The translations under genes and the position numbers were made by a program. Of a stretch of 64,000 bases of DNA, positions 46,701 through 55,779 are shown one piece after another. The stretch is from positions 150,489,973-150,553,972 of the forward strand of contig NC_133389.1 of assembly GCF_047511655.1 (NCBI RefSeq), read 5' to 3'. Every line of letters begins with the position of its first letter. The first letter of the stretch is position 1. Origin of the DNA: Castor canadensis (lineage: Eukaryota; Chordata; Mammalia; Rodentia; Castoridae). The notes beneath the pieces are model-generated. The model saw nothing but the letters and a program-made list of their open reading frames with translations. It did not search any database and had not been told where the DNA came from.

Positions 46701-49700
46701 ACACCTGTGACAGTTCCTCAGCCTTTCCTTTTTTTAAAATGCCTTTGACACCTTTGAAGACTACCAGTCACTTTGTAGAATATCCCTCAATCTGGGGTTT
46801 TTCTAATGTGTTTTCATGGTCACACTATGGTTATGCATCGTTGATAAGAATTCCACAAAAAAGACAGGTCCTCATTGCATCATACTAAGGATTCATCATG
46901 TCAGTGTCGTACTACAAATAAGACCTTGATCACTTGGTTATCATGATGTCTTCTGGATATTTTTACTATAAAATCATTTATCTTCGCCTTTAGAAAGGAC
47001 ATTGGGGAGACACTTTGAGTCTATATATCCTATCTCTCAAAGTTTTTTGCTTACTAATTTTAATATCCATTGGTGGACCTTATTTACAATGATCTCTACT
47101 GTGTGATGGTTTCTATTTCCCTCTTCTACATTTATTGAAATTCTTCTGTAAATGCATGCTGTCCGTTGTTCCTCTTTTATTTACTTATATTAGTATGGAC
47201 TCATAGCTGTTTTTCATTCTATAGATAAAAATCTAATAATGTCAATCTTAATTTCATTATTTAAGCTATTACAACTTTGGTGTTAGGAGTCCCTTCAGAT
47301 TAGCATCTGCTTCCTTTTGACAAGAATCCATACTAATTTGACTGCTTCATAACTCTCTGACATCACAAGATGTTCCAGGCTCAGTGTTTTTCCTGCCCTG
47401 GCCCCAGAATCAAGCACTTTGTTAGGAAACCGAATTTCCTTGATTGTAGAATTTTCTTTAGAAATGAAGATCTGGGCACTAGGTATGCTCACGACTTAGA
47501 TTGTGTAGTACTAACTGTCAACTGTGGCACAACAGGATTACCATAAACTCAAGTAACTTAAAGCAGCATGCATTTATTATTTCTCAGTCTCTGTGCGTCA
47601 GGGTCTTATAAAGCTGAGATCAAGTGTCACACAGGCTGGTTTTTACCTGGAGTCTCTCCTGAGAGATAATATACTTCCAAGATCACATCAGTGATTGGCA
47701 GAATTAATGTCCTTGTGGTTGTAGAACAGAGGGCCTCAGCATCTTGCTATTGGCTGTAAGCTGTTCTCATTTGCTTGTCACCTGCCCCATCCCACCCCCA
47801 AAAAGGCCACTTCCTTCAAAGTCAACTGTGGAGAACAAAATCCTCTAGGAAGATGGAGTCTTACTTTACAATGAAATGTACCTCAGAATTTTTTCTTTTT
47901 TTTTTTTTTTGGCAGTACTGGGGTTTGAACTCAGGGCCTACAACTTGATCCACTCCACCAACCCTTTTTTGTGTTATGTGTTTTTGGGATAGGGTCTCGC
48001 AGAATTAATTGCCAGGGGCTGGTTTCGAACCACGATCCTCCTGATCTCTGCCTCCTGAGTAGCTAGGATTACTGTATCTCAGAATTGAGATAGCCTGTTA
48101 CCCTTGTCACAGTCTTGGTTAAACACAAGTCATAGCTCCTCCCCATAATCAAGGTGAGGGGGGCTTATGCAAAGGTGTGAATGCCTGTAGACAAGGATTA
48201 CAGGGTTGGAGAGTCCTCCTTAGAGTCAGCCCACCACCAGGACATTTCAGTTGGACCCTCTTATAGACAGAGCTAGGAAATATATGTAGTTATAGTAACC
48301 CACATATAAACATAGTTTTATATTTCTGCGTTTATGTGTATAGTAAAAAACATGTTACATTAGAATGTATCTCATAGCTCTGATTCTAATTCAACACTTC
48401 AGGGTTCATTTTAGTCTTCCCCTTTTGCTTATTCACAACTTCTCCATCAGTGAGAAGTCTGTTACTTGTTAACCTATAAAATATTTACTTCTTTGCTCAA
48501 TTCTATTACGCACATACAGTAATTTTAGAATTATCAGCTCATATTCCTGTGAGAAGCATGTTTACTAACTAGCTTATAGCATTTAGGTACAGTTGTTTTG
48601 GTCTTAGGTTTGTTCATTTCCTTCCCATTCTCTTCAATGTAGTCATGTTATTTATTCACTTGTGACTCAGTAAGGTTCATGTGCTGTCTCTCTGTCATTG
48701 TACCAACGTGTAGAGAGTTAGAGCATGTACACCCCACAACCTCATCAACAGAATGTGTTGTCATATTTTTCAGTTTATGTCAGTGGTAGCTGAGAAATGG
48801 TATCTCAGTGGTATTTAATTCATTTCTCCGTTAAGTGAATTTAAATGGCTTCCTCATATGCTTGTGGCCTATTGTCTTTTTTTTTTTTTTTTTTTGGTCT
48901 GTTCATGTCTTTCTTATTTTTCATTCTTTGTCCATTACTTATTAAAAATTCTTTATATATTAGAGATAATTCACTCTGGTATAGCCAATTTTTTCATTTG
49001 TCAGTTATCTTTTGATGTTTTTTAATCATGTAAAATTTTATCTTTCTATAAACTTACCAATCTTTTCTTTTATCCTTTTCGAATTTTGGGCTATAGTTAA
49101 AAAGACTTTCTCTGTGCCATGGAATTCACCCATATTTTCTTGTACTGTTTTTATAGTTTCATTTCTTATGTAAATTCCTGTGTAGAGTTTTTTTTTTCTT
49201 TGTTTGTGGGTGGTTTAAGATATGGATTAAATCTTATCTTTTTTCCAAATTGCTCCCTGGTTTGTCCAACACCGTTTATTTAAGAATGCATTTTTAAAGA
49301 GCTAGGTGTGGTGATGCACCCCTATAATTCCAATTATTTGGGAGGTAGAGGCAGGAGGATCAGGGTTTGAGACTGGCCTGGGTAAAACTGGCAGACCCTA
49401 TCTGAAAAATAACTAAAGCAAAAAGGGCTGGGAGCATGGATCAAGTGGAAGAGTGTTCCCCTAGCAAGTGTGAGGCCCTAAGTTCAAGCCCCAGTACTAA
49501 ACAACAACAATTGAGATGCCAGCCATGTTATATACTAAATTTCCACATATGTATTTTTGGGGGATATGGACCTTTTACTATATTGTACCGGTCTACTTGT
49601 TTATTCAGGAGGCTTCATAGTATGTTTTTAGATACGGTAGAGCTAATACCCTTTCATAGTTTTCTGCTTATTTCTTTCTTGACCAGTCTTGAGTGCTTGT

Positions 49701-50152
49701 TTTTTTGTATGAACTTGAATAGTGACCTGCCTAGGTCAGGGTTTCATAACCTTGGCACTATAACATTTTGGGATACTAATTCTTTTTTATGGCTGGCAGT
49801 TGGATGCATTGTAAGATGCTTAGTATCCTTGACCTCCACCTATTAGATGTCATTAACATCCCCTGCTTACAACAACTAAAACTGTCTCCAAATGTTGCAA
49901 AATGATATGGGAGGGAGGGCAAAATCACTCTTGGTTAGAAACCACTGGTCTAGCTTTTTATTTTTATTGGGATACATTGAATTCATATATTAATTTAGGG
50001 ATTGATCTTTGTAACTGGCTTGTTCTGTTCCAAAACAGGAATGTCTGTTCAAGCTGTTCAAGTCATCATTTTGTGTGTGTGTTTTAAAATTTTCCTCATG
50101 TAGGTTTTGCACATTCTAGTTACCTTTATAAATGTTAGTGTCTTCTAAACTT

Positions 50153-50237
<85 letters not shown>

Positions 50238-53200
50238 TAGGGGGCAGTATTGGGGTTTGAACTCAGGGCCATGTGCTTGCTAGGCAGATGCTCTAGTACT
50301 TGAGCCACACCCCAGCACTATATTTAGTCTTCTTGTTACTACTGTAAATGAACCTATAAATCTTGCCCAGTGTTTATTGTTTGTGTATATGAAGGCTATT
50401 TGGTGTCAGTTTTATATCTTTTTTACTTAACCTAATTCTTTTATTCTCTATCTCATTCTCTGGAATTGTCCAGGTACACTATGATAGTCTCTGAAAATAG
50501 AGATAGTTTTACTTCTTTACTCCATCATATGGTTGTAATTGACTTCTCTTGCTGATTGCATCGACTATGGTGTAGAATAGTAGTAGGAATGGAAGGCATT
50601 TTTACTTTATTTTCAATTTAGTGGAAATTTTTTTTATTGTTTCTCTAGTAACAAGACACTGACTCTAGGGTTAAGGTATATATAATTTATATTAGAAGTG
50701 TCCCACATGTTTATTTTTATCATAATTATGTGTTGAATTTTGTCAAAGGCTTTTTCAGCATCCGTGGAGATTATATAAGCTTTATTTTCTTAGCTTTATT
50801 ACCATGATGATGTTAGGTGTTCTAATATTGAACCAATTTTGCATTCCTGGAATAAATCCCACATGGTCATGGTATTATTTTTTCATAATAAATCATATAA
50901 GTATTCACATAATAATTCACATTATGTTTGCTAAAATATTTTGTTTAGAATTTTATGTCAATATTCATAACTGATAGAGGTCTATAATTTTCCTTGAACT
51001 TTCTGTATCTGGCTTAGGTATCAGTATTTTATATCTTCTGTATTAAGAGAGTCAGGAACTTATTTTTTACACTGTCTTGAAATAATGTATAGAGTACTAG
51101 AACTGTCTGCTCTTAAAAGGTTTCTTATAATTCCTTCTCAAGCTAGCTGGACATGGTGGGGTATTTTGTTTTGTTTGTTTGTTTTGTGGAATGGTTCCTT
51201 AATAACTTTGTCTATTTCCTTTGTGAAAATTGTTTTAAACATTTTTCACTCTAATGGGATCAGTTTTGATTACTTGTATTTCTATTAAAAATTATTATTA
51301 TTTATTTATTATTTATTTCAAATTTAGTTACATAAAAAATATACAAAAGTATTCCTTAGGAATTCAGTTTGTAAACAGAATTTAATTATCTTTTTTCAAT
51401 GATCATTTTCCCTTTTTCATTCTTTTTTTTGTATCAGTACTTTTTTTCAAGTTATGTAGTAGTTTGTCCATTAACTTTAGCAAAAAAAATCAGAAATTTG
51501 ACTTACTAGTTAGGGCTGCTATTTTTCTGTTCTTTGCCTCATTCATTCCTTCTTTATATTTGTTTCCTTTTGATTAACTTTTCTTCCCTAGTTTTTGGAG
51601 CTGGAAATTCATTTTGTTTTTATTCTTTCACTTACGGACAAAAATGTTTAGTGTAATTAATTTCCCTTTGATCAATGTTTCACATGCATCCTTTAGATTC
51701 TGATATAGATTGCATCTTCACCATATGTCATTATATATTATGATAATATCACTATTTTTTAATTTCTCAGGAGTTATAGGAGATTTAAAAATTTTTGGTT
51801 TTGTTTGTAAACAAAAGTTCTCAAGTTATTTTCTAAGTTTTTTGCATGTGATCAGAGACTATTTTGTGATATTTCTACATTACTAATAATATTTGGTTTG
51901 CTTTTTGTAAATGTGCTGTAAGTAGTTGAGAAAAATGTGTTCTCTATTATCAGGGCATATAGTTTGATATATATTCATAGATTTATCCTATCTTCATTTC
52001 TTCTTATTTTTGTCTAACTGATCTATCTTGTACTGAGTGGTGTATTAAAATATATTATTGTCTTCCTACATCTCTATGCTTCTCTTCTAGTTTTTGTTTT
52101 AGAACGATAGTGGCTCTACTATTTGGTACATATATAATAAATATATATTATATATTCATTGTGGATTGTGGCTTTTACTATTAAAAATAATCCTCTTTGT
52201 TCAGTGCTTTGGGACTTAAAAAGATTTTTAAAAATATATATGAATCACCTTCCTGATGAGATCTGCTACTCTTGTTCTCAATACTTATGTTCAATCAGGA
52301 TTTTCATGGGGGCAACCAGAAACTAATAACACCTGCTACATTCCACTTCCAATTCAAAAACAAAAGAAGAAAGAGTGGCAGCTGGATTTTCATCATTCAG
52401 TATTTGTACTGAATGTACATCATGATTTTTAGTTCTAAAAAATTTGTTAATTCTAATTACTGAAAGCAGTAGTATCAGATTGGCTCTGGAGAGAGATACA
52501 GCACAGAGAAAGAAACCTACTCTCTATCTAGTCTTTCCTACCTTTTAAATTTGGGATCATGTGCATGTTTCATGCAAAAACACATGCACACACATAGCAT
52601 ATCAGAGAAATACACCTCTTCTTGCAACATGAAGTATTAGGTAATGGGTTGATCCTCTTACTGAGAAAATAAAATTAATGAGTAAATATTAAAAAGCCAA
52701 AATGACTTGGATGATCCTCTTAGCTAGTTAGAAAGTAAGAAAAGCTCAGATCAGAGATTGGTTGACAGCAGGGACCCAAAAAAGTAAGTGGAGTCTGAAA
52801 CTGACTTTTACCTGCAGGCAATTGTCTAACCAGGTGAACCTGAGCATCAGATACACAATTGTGTGAGTCCAAGGACATAATACAAACATGGGTCTAGCCA
52901 AAATGAAGAGCCTAATGGTAGCTCCCCTTCTGGAAAGGTGGGCTCCTCTCTCAAGAGAGCAGCAAGCTAAAAATAACTTCCCACTGGCTTTTTCAGCCCC
53001 AGGAAATAACTCTGGTGCTGAATTTAGGAGGAAAAAAAAGTATTTTGAGGATTTGTAACCAAAATTATGCAGATTGCAACTAGAATTCATATCTGGAAGA
53101 CACAAAAAAAAGTCATGTGAGAATTTAGTATAATTAGTCCATGAATTATAGCATACCTCTTGTCTTTAAGAGGCAAATACAAGTATTTTCTGAAGGAGCC

Positions 53201-53700
53201 TTCCTTCGCCTCAACACATTTTCTTCAGCTTAAGTTCCAAGAGAAATGAACGAGTAGCTCTCAGTAAAGAAAAACATGCTACACACACAGAACAAGGTTT
53301 CAGCAGAAACAATTGATAGCAGAATCAGATACAGAATATAAAATGAGTATGTTTAGTGTTCCAATATAGGAAAACCTTGAAAATGAGGAAAGACATTGAG
53401 TGAAAAAAGCAAGTTATAGAACAGCACCTATAGTATGATTCCATTGAGATAAAAGTCAAATGTAGATAAAACCAAACAACAAAAACTTTAGGAGTGCAAT
53501 CACAGGTGGTAAAATCTACAAAGAAAAGCACAGACTATGAGACTATCCAGAAAGCATGTGGTTTAAGGAAACTGCTTTTTTACTGGTTTGAGGCAATAAT
53601 TTTCTTCTCCGTGCTTCACAGAAAAAACACTAGTTAGGGGGCTGTTATTATGATTAATCTTCTCTTTTTTTTTTTCTCTTGCAGGAAGATGAGAAGATGA
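20766..53700 (+). CDS. SGO2: SGO2 (shugoshin 2), complete spliced coding sequence
   Basis: The coding parts are 20766-20892, 22814-22989, 24015-24092, 29620-29705, 40906-41144, 42037-44937, 46304-46454 and 53685-53700. They sum to 3774 bases, or 1257 residues plus TGA, with no internal stop and all phases matching; human SGO2 is 1265 residues. Shugoshin 2 acts at centromeres. It recruits PP2A-B56 to protect cohesin, notably in meiosis I, and also helps place MCAK and the chromosomal passenger complex. In the protein, residues 43-101 form the conserved N-terminal coiled coil and 157-166 are an acidic run. Residues about 600-1000 contain four degenerate repeats. The basic C-terminal SGO motif [15 protein letters not shown] is near 1236-1250. 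The product ends KMRR. Homology is clear along the whole length. The last junction uses a GC donor; see findings for the alternative. Confidence 0.93.
20893..22813 (+). other. SGO2: SGO2 intron 2
   Basis: GT-AG intron of about 1.9 kb. One B1 SINE (21838-21950) and T/A-runs are present. Otherwise I see no recognisable element. Confidence 0.8.
21838..21952 (+). mobile_element. B1-like SINE
   Basis: gtgtggtggctcatatctgt, actcaggagactaaggcaag, ending in a short A-rich tail aaaaaataaaa. Confidence 0.8.
22814..22989 (+). CDS. SGO2: SGO2 coding exon 3 (shugoshin coiled coil)
   Basis: Acceptor tttttacag, donor TTG|GTATGG. It encodes residues 43-101 including [20 protein letters not shown] and [20 protein letters not shown]. 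This is the conserved N-terminal coiled coil through which shugoshins dimerise and contact PP2A-B56. It is nearly identical to the human exon. Confidence 0.95.
22990..24014 (+). other. SGO2: SGO2 intron 3
   Basis: GT-AG intron of about 1.0 kb. It contains one dimeric SINE and otherwise unremarkable AT-rich sequence. Confidence 0.8.
23503..23718 (+). mobile_element. Composite SINE: B1-like + ID-like
   Basis: B1-like module (ggcttacacctgttatccga ...) then an ID module (agtatggctcaagtggtaga ... gagttcaaaccccagtccta) and an A-rich tail. This is the two-module form, in contrast to the three-module copies. Confidence 0.8.
24015..24092 (+). CDS. SGO2: SGO2 coding exon 4
   Basis: Acceptor acttacag, donor GAG|GTAAGT, exactly 26 codons (residues 102-127) reading [20 protein letters not shown] then MSSLSE. 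It continues the coiled-coil region and matches human NKKLIDIEALMNNNLITAIE. In phase, so skipping it would keep the frame. Confidence 0.94.
24654..24990 (+). mobile_element. Composite SINE: B1-like + B1-like + ID-like
   Basis: B1-like body from about 24654 (aatttataatcctagctact), second B1-like body from about 24785 (gggcatggtgacatgcaact), then an ID module (gaagtatggctaaaatgtta ... gcctagcaagcgtgagacca). Same order and orientation as the 18362 copy. Confidence 0.75.
25700..26985 (+). mobile_element. L2-like LINE fragment, sense, interrupted
   Basis: At about 25920-26040, gagtgccccagactcaattc ... translates with frame slips into a degraded version of the CR1/L2 reverse-transcriptase stretch (Ser-Xaa-Leu-Gly-Leu-Leu-Phe ... 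with the Tyr-Ala-Asp-Asp region decayed). The 3' part (26460-26985) ends in a gcttcttgaatgcagggata and aataaa-type terminus. The unclassified repeat at 26275-26460 interrupts it. Confidence 0.5.
26275..26460 (+). repeat. Unclassified interspersed repeat, copy 1
   Basis: Begins attgttatactgggggtaca and carries tgtgaaatttacagttctta and ataatatatcataattgag, then a C-rich stretch. A second copy of its start lies at 29446-29525 in the same orientation. I suspect an L1 3'-end type sequence but cannot assign it. Confidence 0.5.
27064..27210 (-). mobile_element. B1-like SINE with (TTTA)n at one end
   Basis: Reverse B1: ttaagacaggctcttactct ... gtgccaccatgaccagc. Immediately followed by a TTTA microsatellite (27177-27210). 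Confidence 0.75.
28098..28170 (-). mobile_element. ID-like SINE (reverse)
   Basis: actgggctttgaaatcaggg ... ttgctaggcaagcattctag ... cctccagccc. Confidence 0.8.
28663..28719 (+). repeat. (GT)n microsatellite
   Basis: About 28 uninterrupted GT units. Confidence 0.97.
29446..29525 (+). repeat. Unclassified interspersed repeat, copy 2
   Basis: attgttatgcagggggtaca, then tgtgacatttacaaaaattt and caatatatcatagtttaatt parallel the repeat at 26275. Short partial copy 90 bp before SGO2 exon 5. Confidence 0.5.
29620..29705 (+). CDS. SGO2: SGO2 coding exon 5
   Basis: Acceptor caaaactag, donor GCAAG|GTATTT. It encodes [20 protein letters not shown] and on to LPFAR, a basic linker matching human [18 protein letters not shown]. 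It ends two bases into an Arg codon. Confidence 0.94.
31017..31101 (-). mobile_element. ID-like SINE (reverse)
   Basis: attggggtttgaactcaggg, tgcttgctaggcaggcactc, ending ctgcaccagcc, with a T-run. Confidence 0.85.
31680..31930 (+). repeat. L2-like ancient repeat, sense
   Basis: Pyrimidine-rich stretch, then ctggcacttagcacaatgta, the phrase typical of L2 3' ends. Diverged. Confidence 0.5.
32105..32175 (-). repeat. G-rich tract of the L1 3'UTR
   Basis: The plus strand is a run of C-rich blocks. The minus (L1 sense) strand therefore has many GGGG runs capable of G-quadruplex formation, a known feature of mammalian L1 3'UTRs. Confidence 0.75.
32547..36360 (-). pseudogene. L1 ORF2 (endonuclease-reverse transcriptase), broken
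   Basis: On the minus strand the ORF2 protein is recognisable in pieces. The endonuclease part (36103-35441) includes INLYAPN and a downstream [11 protein letters not shown] segment. The RT part (35413-33663) includes [15 protein letters not shown] and the catalytic FADD (34271-34260). The C-terminal part is at 33116-32547. At least three frame changes (near 34600, 33690 and 33170) and several in-frame stops break it, including one near 36150 and one near 36270. No function is expected. Confidence 0.9.
36440..37500 (-). pseudogene. L1 ORF1 (RNA-binding protein), broken
   Basis: The minus strand encodes a lysine/glutamate-rich coiled coil (37401-36979, for example [20 protein letters not shown]) and then a shifted frame (36982-36761) with [20 protein letters not shown]. 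This is the classic ORF1p trimerisation and RRM region. Degraded RNA-binding sequence continues to about 36450. The frame break near 36980 and stops beyond 36761 disable it. Confidence 0.85.
37690..39190 (-). promoter_or_regulatory. L1 5'UTR / internal promoter
   Basis: A-rich near ORF1 (37690-38010), then GC-rich up to the 5' end. The minus-strand start contains CCAAGATGGC (39182-39173), the YY1-type motif that sits at the 5' end of many L1s. At 38380-38760 repeated phrases (gtttatttacag..., cctgtggag..., acaagctttcc..., gctcctg.ttgctggg) recur every 100-140 bp, like L1 promoter monomers. Confidence 0.65.
39655..40014 (+). mobile_element. Composite SINE: B1-like + B1-like + ID-like
   Basis: Three modules (cagtggcttatgaactgtaa; ctgtggtagacatctgtaat; gtgcatgactcaattggtag ... 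gagttcaaacaccagtacca) ending in a CA repeat. A short tandem of tggtggtacac(c/a) at about 39778-39822 lies at the module junction. A further B1-like scrap precedes it at 39517-39650. Confidence 0.7.
40417..40632 (-). mobile_element. Composite SINE: B1-like + ID-like (reverse), T-runs
   Basis: Plus strand: T-run, gtactggggcttaaactcag ... ctccaccagccc (ID), second T-run, then gataggatctcttgaactgt ... gcgtgagccactggcaccc (B1-like). Relatively little diverged. Confidence 0.8.
40906..41144 (+). CDS. SGO2: SGO2 coding exon 6 (acidic run)
   Basis: Acceptor tgatttaag, donor AAAG|GTGAG. It encodes [20 protein letters not shown], then a Ser/Thr-rich tract ending DSVLPK. The aspartate run is written as a nearly pure GAT repeat (about 40923-40953), where human has a mixed Asp/Glu run. 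The remainder follows human SGO2 loosely. Confidence 0.92.
41310..41402 (+). mobile_element. ID-like SINE
   Basis: gatggagtggctcaaatggt ... atgagttcaaacatcagtac plus an A-run. One of the least diverged ID modules in the window. Confidence 0.88.
41552..41700 (-). mobile_element. Composite SINE (ID + truncated B1-like), reverse
   Basis: gatactggagtttgaactca ... ttctaccagccc, then gagatagggtcttacgaact ... ggctggctttgaac, truncated. Confidence 0.75.
42037..44937 (+). CDS. SGO2: SGO2 large coding exon 7
   Basis: This is a 2901-base exon encoding residues 236-1202 without a stop. Acceptor ttattttttag, donor ATAG|GTAGGT. It starts [20 protein letters not shown] and ends [13 protein letters not shown]. 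The sequence is hydrophilic, lysine- and asparagine-rich and probably largely disordered. Four repeats of 96-99 residues carry the motif [16 protein letters not shown], with their core Arg at 607, 706, 802 and 900. This region diverges fastest from human SGO2 but is collinear with it. Confidence 0.95.
44938..46303 (+). other. SGO2: SGO2 intron 7
   Basis: GT-AG intron of 1.4 kb. I see no young repeat in it. A diverged ancient repeat may cover 45540-45800 but I cannot name it. Confidence 0.8.
46304..46454 (+). CDS. SGO2: SGO2 coding exon 8 (C-terminal SGO motif)
   Basis: The acceptor is attgttcttttcag-like (ends ttttcag at 46303). It encodes [20 protein letters not shown], then [17 protein letters not shown]. 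The basic SGO motif binds histone H2A phosphorylated by BUB1 in characterised shugoshins. The exon is modelled to end at 46454 with a GC donor (GG|GCAAGT), because joining to 53685 then gives GKMRR-stop, matching human DKMRR. Confidence 0.88.
47525..47830 (+). repeat. Ancient interspersed repeat, class unresolved
   Basis: aacagga-ttaccataaact and tttattatttctcagtctct resemble the 9768 repeat. Followed by gtcaactgtggagaa. Diverged, non-coding. Confidence 0.35.
47891..48075 (-). mobile_element. Composite SINE: B1-like + ID-like (reverse)
   Basis: T-run, gtactggggtttgaactcag ... ctccaccaaccc, then gatagggtctcgcagaatta ... ctgagtagctaggatta; the 5' end of the SINE is missing. Confidence 0.8.
49295..49515 (+). 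mobile_element. Composite SINE: B1-like + ID-like
   Basis: aggtgtggtgatgcacccct (B1-like), then gggagcatggatcaagtgga ... aagttcaagccccagtacta (ID). Confidence 0.78.
49735..49952 (-). mobile_element. hAT-Charlie (MER20-like) remnant
   Basis: cagggtttcataaccttggc, acattttgggatactaattc, tgcattgtaagatgcttagt, gggcaaaatcactcttggtt and a gaaaccactggt end follow the order of MER20-type elements. Confidence 0.6.
50155..50236 (+). repeat. (CT)n(GT)n compound microsatellite
   Basis: About 20 CT units run directly into about 20 GT units, next to a reverse ID SINE. Confidence 0.97.
50240..50318 (-). mobile_element. ID-like SINE (reverse)
   Basis: gtattggggtttgaactcag, tgcttgctaggcagatgctc, ending caccccagca. 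Confidence 0.85.
53685..53700 (+). CDS. SGO2: SGO2 last coding exon 9
   Basis: A strong polypyrimidine tract and acceptor (tttttctcttgcag) end at 53684. The 16 coding bases complete a Gly codon and add KMRR then TGA (53698-53700), as in human SGO2. The rest of the exon is 3'UTR. Confidence 0.85.
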
Positions 53701-53994
53701 AGTAAATATACAGATTCTATTTTTTTTTGAGTTCTCGAAGCATAATGAGTCAGAACAGAACTAGAACTAGGATCAAGAAGATTAAACACTTGAAGAAAAG
53801 TTTCATTTTTCTTTTTTTGGCCTTTCATGGAATGTTGGTTTGTTCATCCTTACATTTATGTAAATGATAGTTATTTTGTAATATTAAACTTTTTAAATTA
53901 TTTTGGTTATCACATAACTATTTTCTTGTTCATTTAAGTTTCTACCTAACATCCTTGAATCAAACAACAACTATTACCCTTTTAACCAAATAAA
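53701..53994 (+). promoter_or_regulatory. SGO2: SGO2 3'UTR with polyadenylation signals
   Basis: The 3'UTR begins after TGA at 53700. ATTAAA at 53883-53888 and AATAAA at 53989-53994 are both well placed. The first would give a 3'UTR of about 200 bases. Which is used cannot be decided here. Confidence 0.65.
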
Positions 53995-54639
53995 ATGTAT
54001 TAAATACTTTTGTATTGGTTATCTTGTGTACCAAACTAGCTTGTTTTGTTTTGCTTTTGAATCATTCAATATATGTGAATATCTAAGAGGATGTGAAATC
54101 CCATCCTCCTCCTCCTTCTACTTTCAGAAATACTTGTTAGGTGTCAGCTTCCTTATTCCTGTAATCTGATGACTTGGGGGAGGGGACTGACTTTTTAGGC
54201 TCTTTTTTGAATTTGTTTTTATAGTTTTGTTTTAAAGATCACTTAGTATAATACACAGTTTATATATTCACATAACTAGTCAAATTCTGTTCTTCCTAGA
54301 TGTAAAAGCTTTTGACACAATCTCTGACCAGTGAAGGGCTGGGCATAGTAATCTGCATTTTAAACAAATGCTTAAGGAAGTTTTTCTAGAACTGTACTTT
54401 GAGAGACTACTGCGAGTCTCAGGGTGTCACAGAACTTCTTCAAAACATTAAAGGTGGCACTTCTACTCCTGAAATATATGACTGGCCCAACAATGTTAGT
54501 TGGATGGAGGCTGGCGGCTTTATTAAAGTGACAGTTTATGCTGTGCTGAAGAGCTTAACACCCTGACAATCTTTGTTCCGTTCTAAGCTATTATTTTAAG
54601 ACTTTAGACCTCCTAGACTCATCCTGGTATTAGATTTTA

Positions 54640-55150
54640 TTTTTCTCATTTTTTTATAGGATTTGTCTTTTCTTTTTTCCTTTCCCATGAAAATTACTTT
54701 TTATATAGTCAGGTTTATCAACCTTTTATTTTAGTGCTAGTAGAATTTGGTCATAGTAAAAGAATTTTCTATTTCTAAGTTATAAAAGTACCCAGGGTTT
54801 CAAGTTTTTCTTACATTTTTGATTCATATAGAATTTATTCTATTATAGGGTGTGAAATATGCATACAATTTTTACTATTTTCCAAATGACTCCCACTAAT
54901 TTAAAAATCCATGGTATTTATTGCTAATTTAAAGTGCCACCTTTTTTATGCTGAATTTTCACATACAGCTACAGCTATTTCTCGATTTTCTAACATGTTG
55001 TGCTAGCCTGTGTCTTTTTATGACCAGTACCATACTCTATATCGTATAGACTAGGAGAGTTTTAAAGTTTTCCTCCTAGGTTGAGCACATTTCTTCTTTT
55101 GTTTTTCTTTTGATATGATGAACAACATTTATAGGTTTGTTGATACTGAA
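54640..55150 (-). mobile_element. Old antisense L1 fragment
   Basis: Plus-strand phrases parallel the antisense L1 ORF2 C-terminal region (tagaatttattctattatag ... ggtatttattgctaattt ...). Diverged. Confidence 0.5.
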
Positions 55151-55289
55151 ACCTTGTTTTCACAGGATTAGCCCTACTTCTTAATGCATGCCAGCTGTTG
55201 TCTCAGCTCTAAGCCCAAGTCTTTACTTTGCTGTATGATGTGTGACTGACAATCACATTTTTTTTTTGCTACCTGACTTCTTAACTCCT

Positions 55290-55306
55290 GTCAGCAGGGG
55301 GCACTA
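55290..55306 (+). promoter_or_regulatory. CTCF-like motif
   Basis: tcagcagggggcactag (55291-55307) fits the CTCF core CCASYAGRKGGCRS at all but the first position. Located between SGO2 and AOX1. Sequence match only. Confidence 0.4.
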
Positions 55307-55779
55307 GAGGAGCTGGAAAAACAGGGAACAGAGACTAAACTCGTTCCTTGCTGTTTTCTTGCTTTTCATGTCAATGTCCTCTTAATGAATGATACTTCAC
55401 CATAGGCAACAATTAGTTTCAGCACTCCTAGAACAGCCTTGTTCTCTTGGAGGTACCAGCACTAATTGGGCTGTGCTCCTTCACCAGAGGCCACAGGTCT
55501 GCCTTTTCAGGGAGGTGCCTTTAGGTTGCTGAGGTACCAGCACCCTCCTGCAACCCCTGCTTAGAGATCTCAGTTCTGGCCCTTGAAAGCCCTTTTCCTA
55601 GTGTCTGAGGTATTACATCCTCCAGAGATCTCCTAAGTTTCTAGGTTCTAATAATCCAACCCTTTTGCACTGTTAGCACAGGTGTTCTTAACACATTGCT
55701 GGAAGAATTCAAGATGAGATAAGCTTATAGAAGAGATTGACAATATCCCACAATATTATACATGCGTTTATCATTGGAC

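Larger units (their letters stand above)
48600..52240 (-). mobile_element. Old antisense L1, interrupted
   Basis: The plus strand reads as reverse L1: 48710-48900 (caccccacaacctcatcaac ...), the RT region at 50600-50880 (gaattttgtcaaaggctttt, ttgcattcctggaataaatc), and upstream ORF2 to about 52230. Interrupted by a SINE (49295), a hAT remnant (49735) and a microsatellite plus SINE (50155-50315). Confidence 0.65.
46455..53684 (+). other. SGO2: SGO2 intron 8, GC-AG type (preferred model)
   Basis: The boundary GG|GCAAGT at 46455 matches the consensus of rare GC donors, and the acceptor tttttctcttgcag is strong. The reading frame then gives the conserved KMRR end. A GT four bases downstream (46459) is a possible alternative donor. 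The intron holds an old antisense L1, a hAT remnant and SINEs. At 46600-47500 and 52250-53600 I see nothing I can name. Confidence 0.75.
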
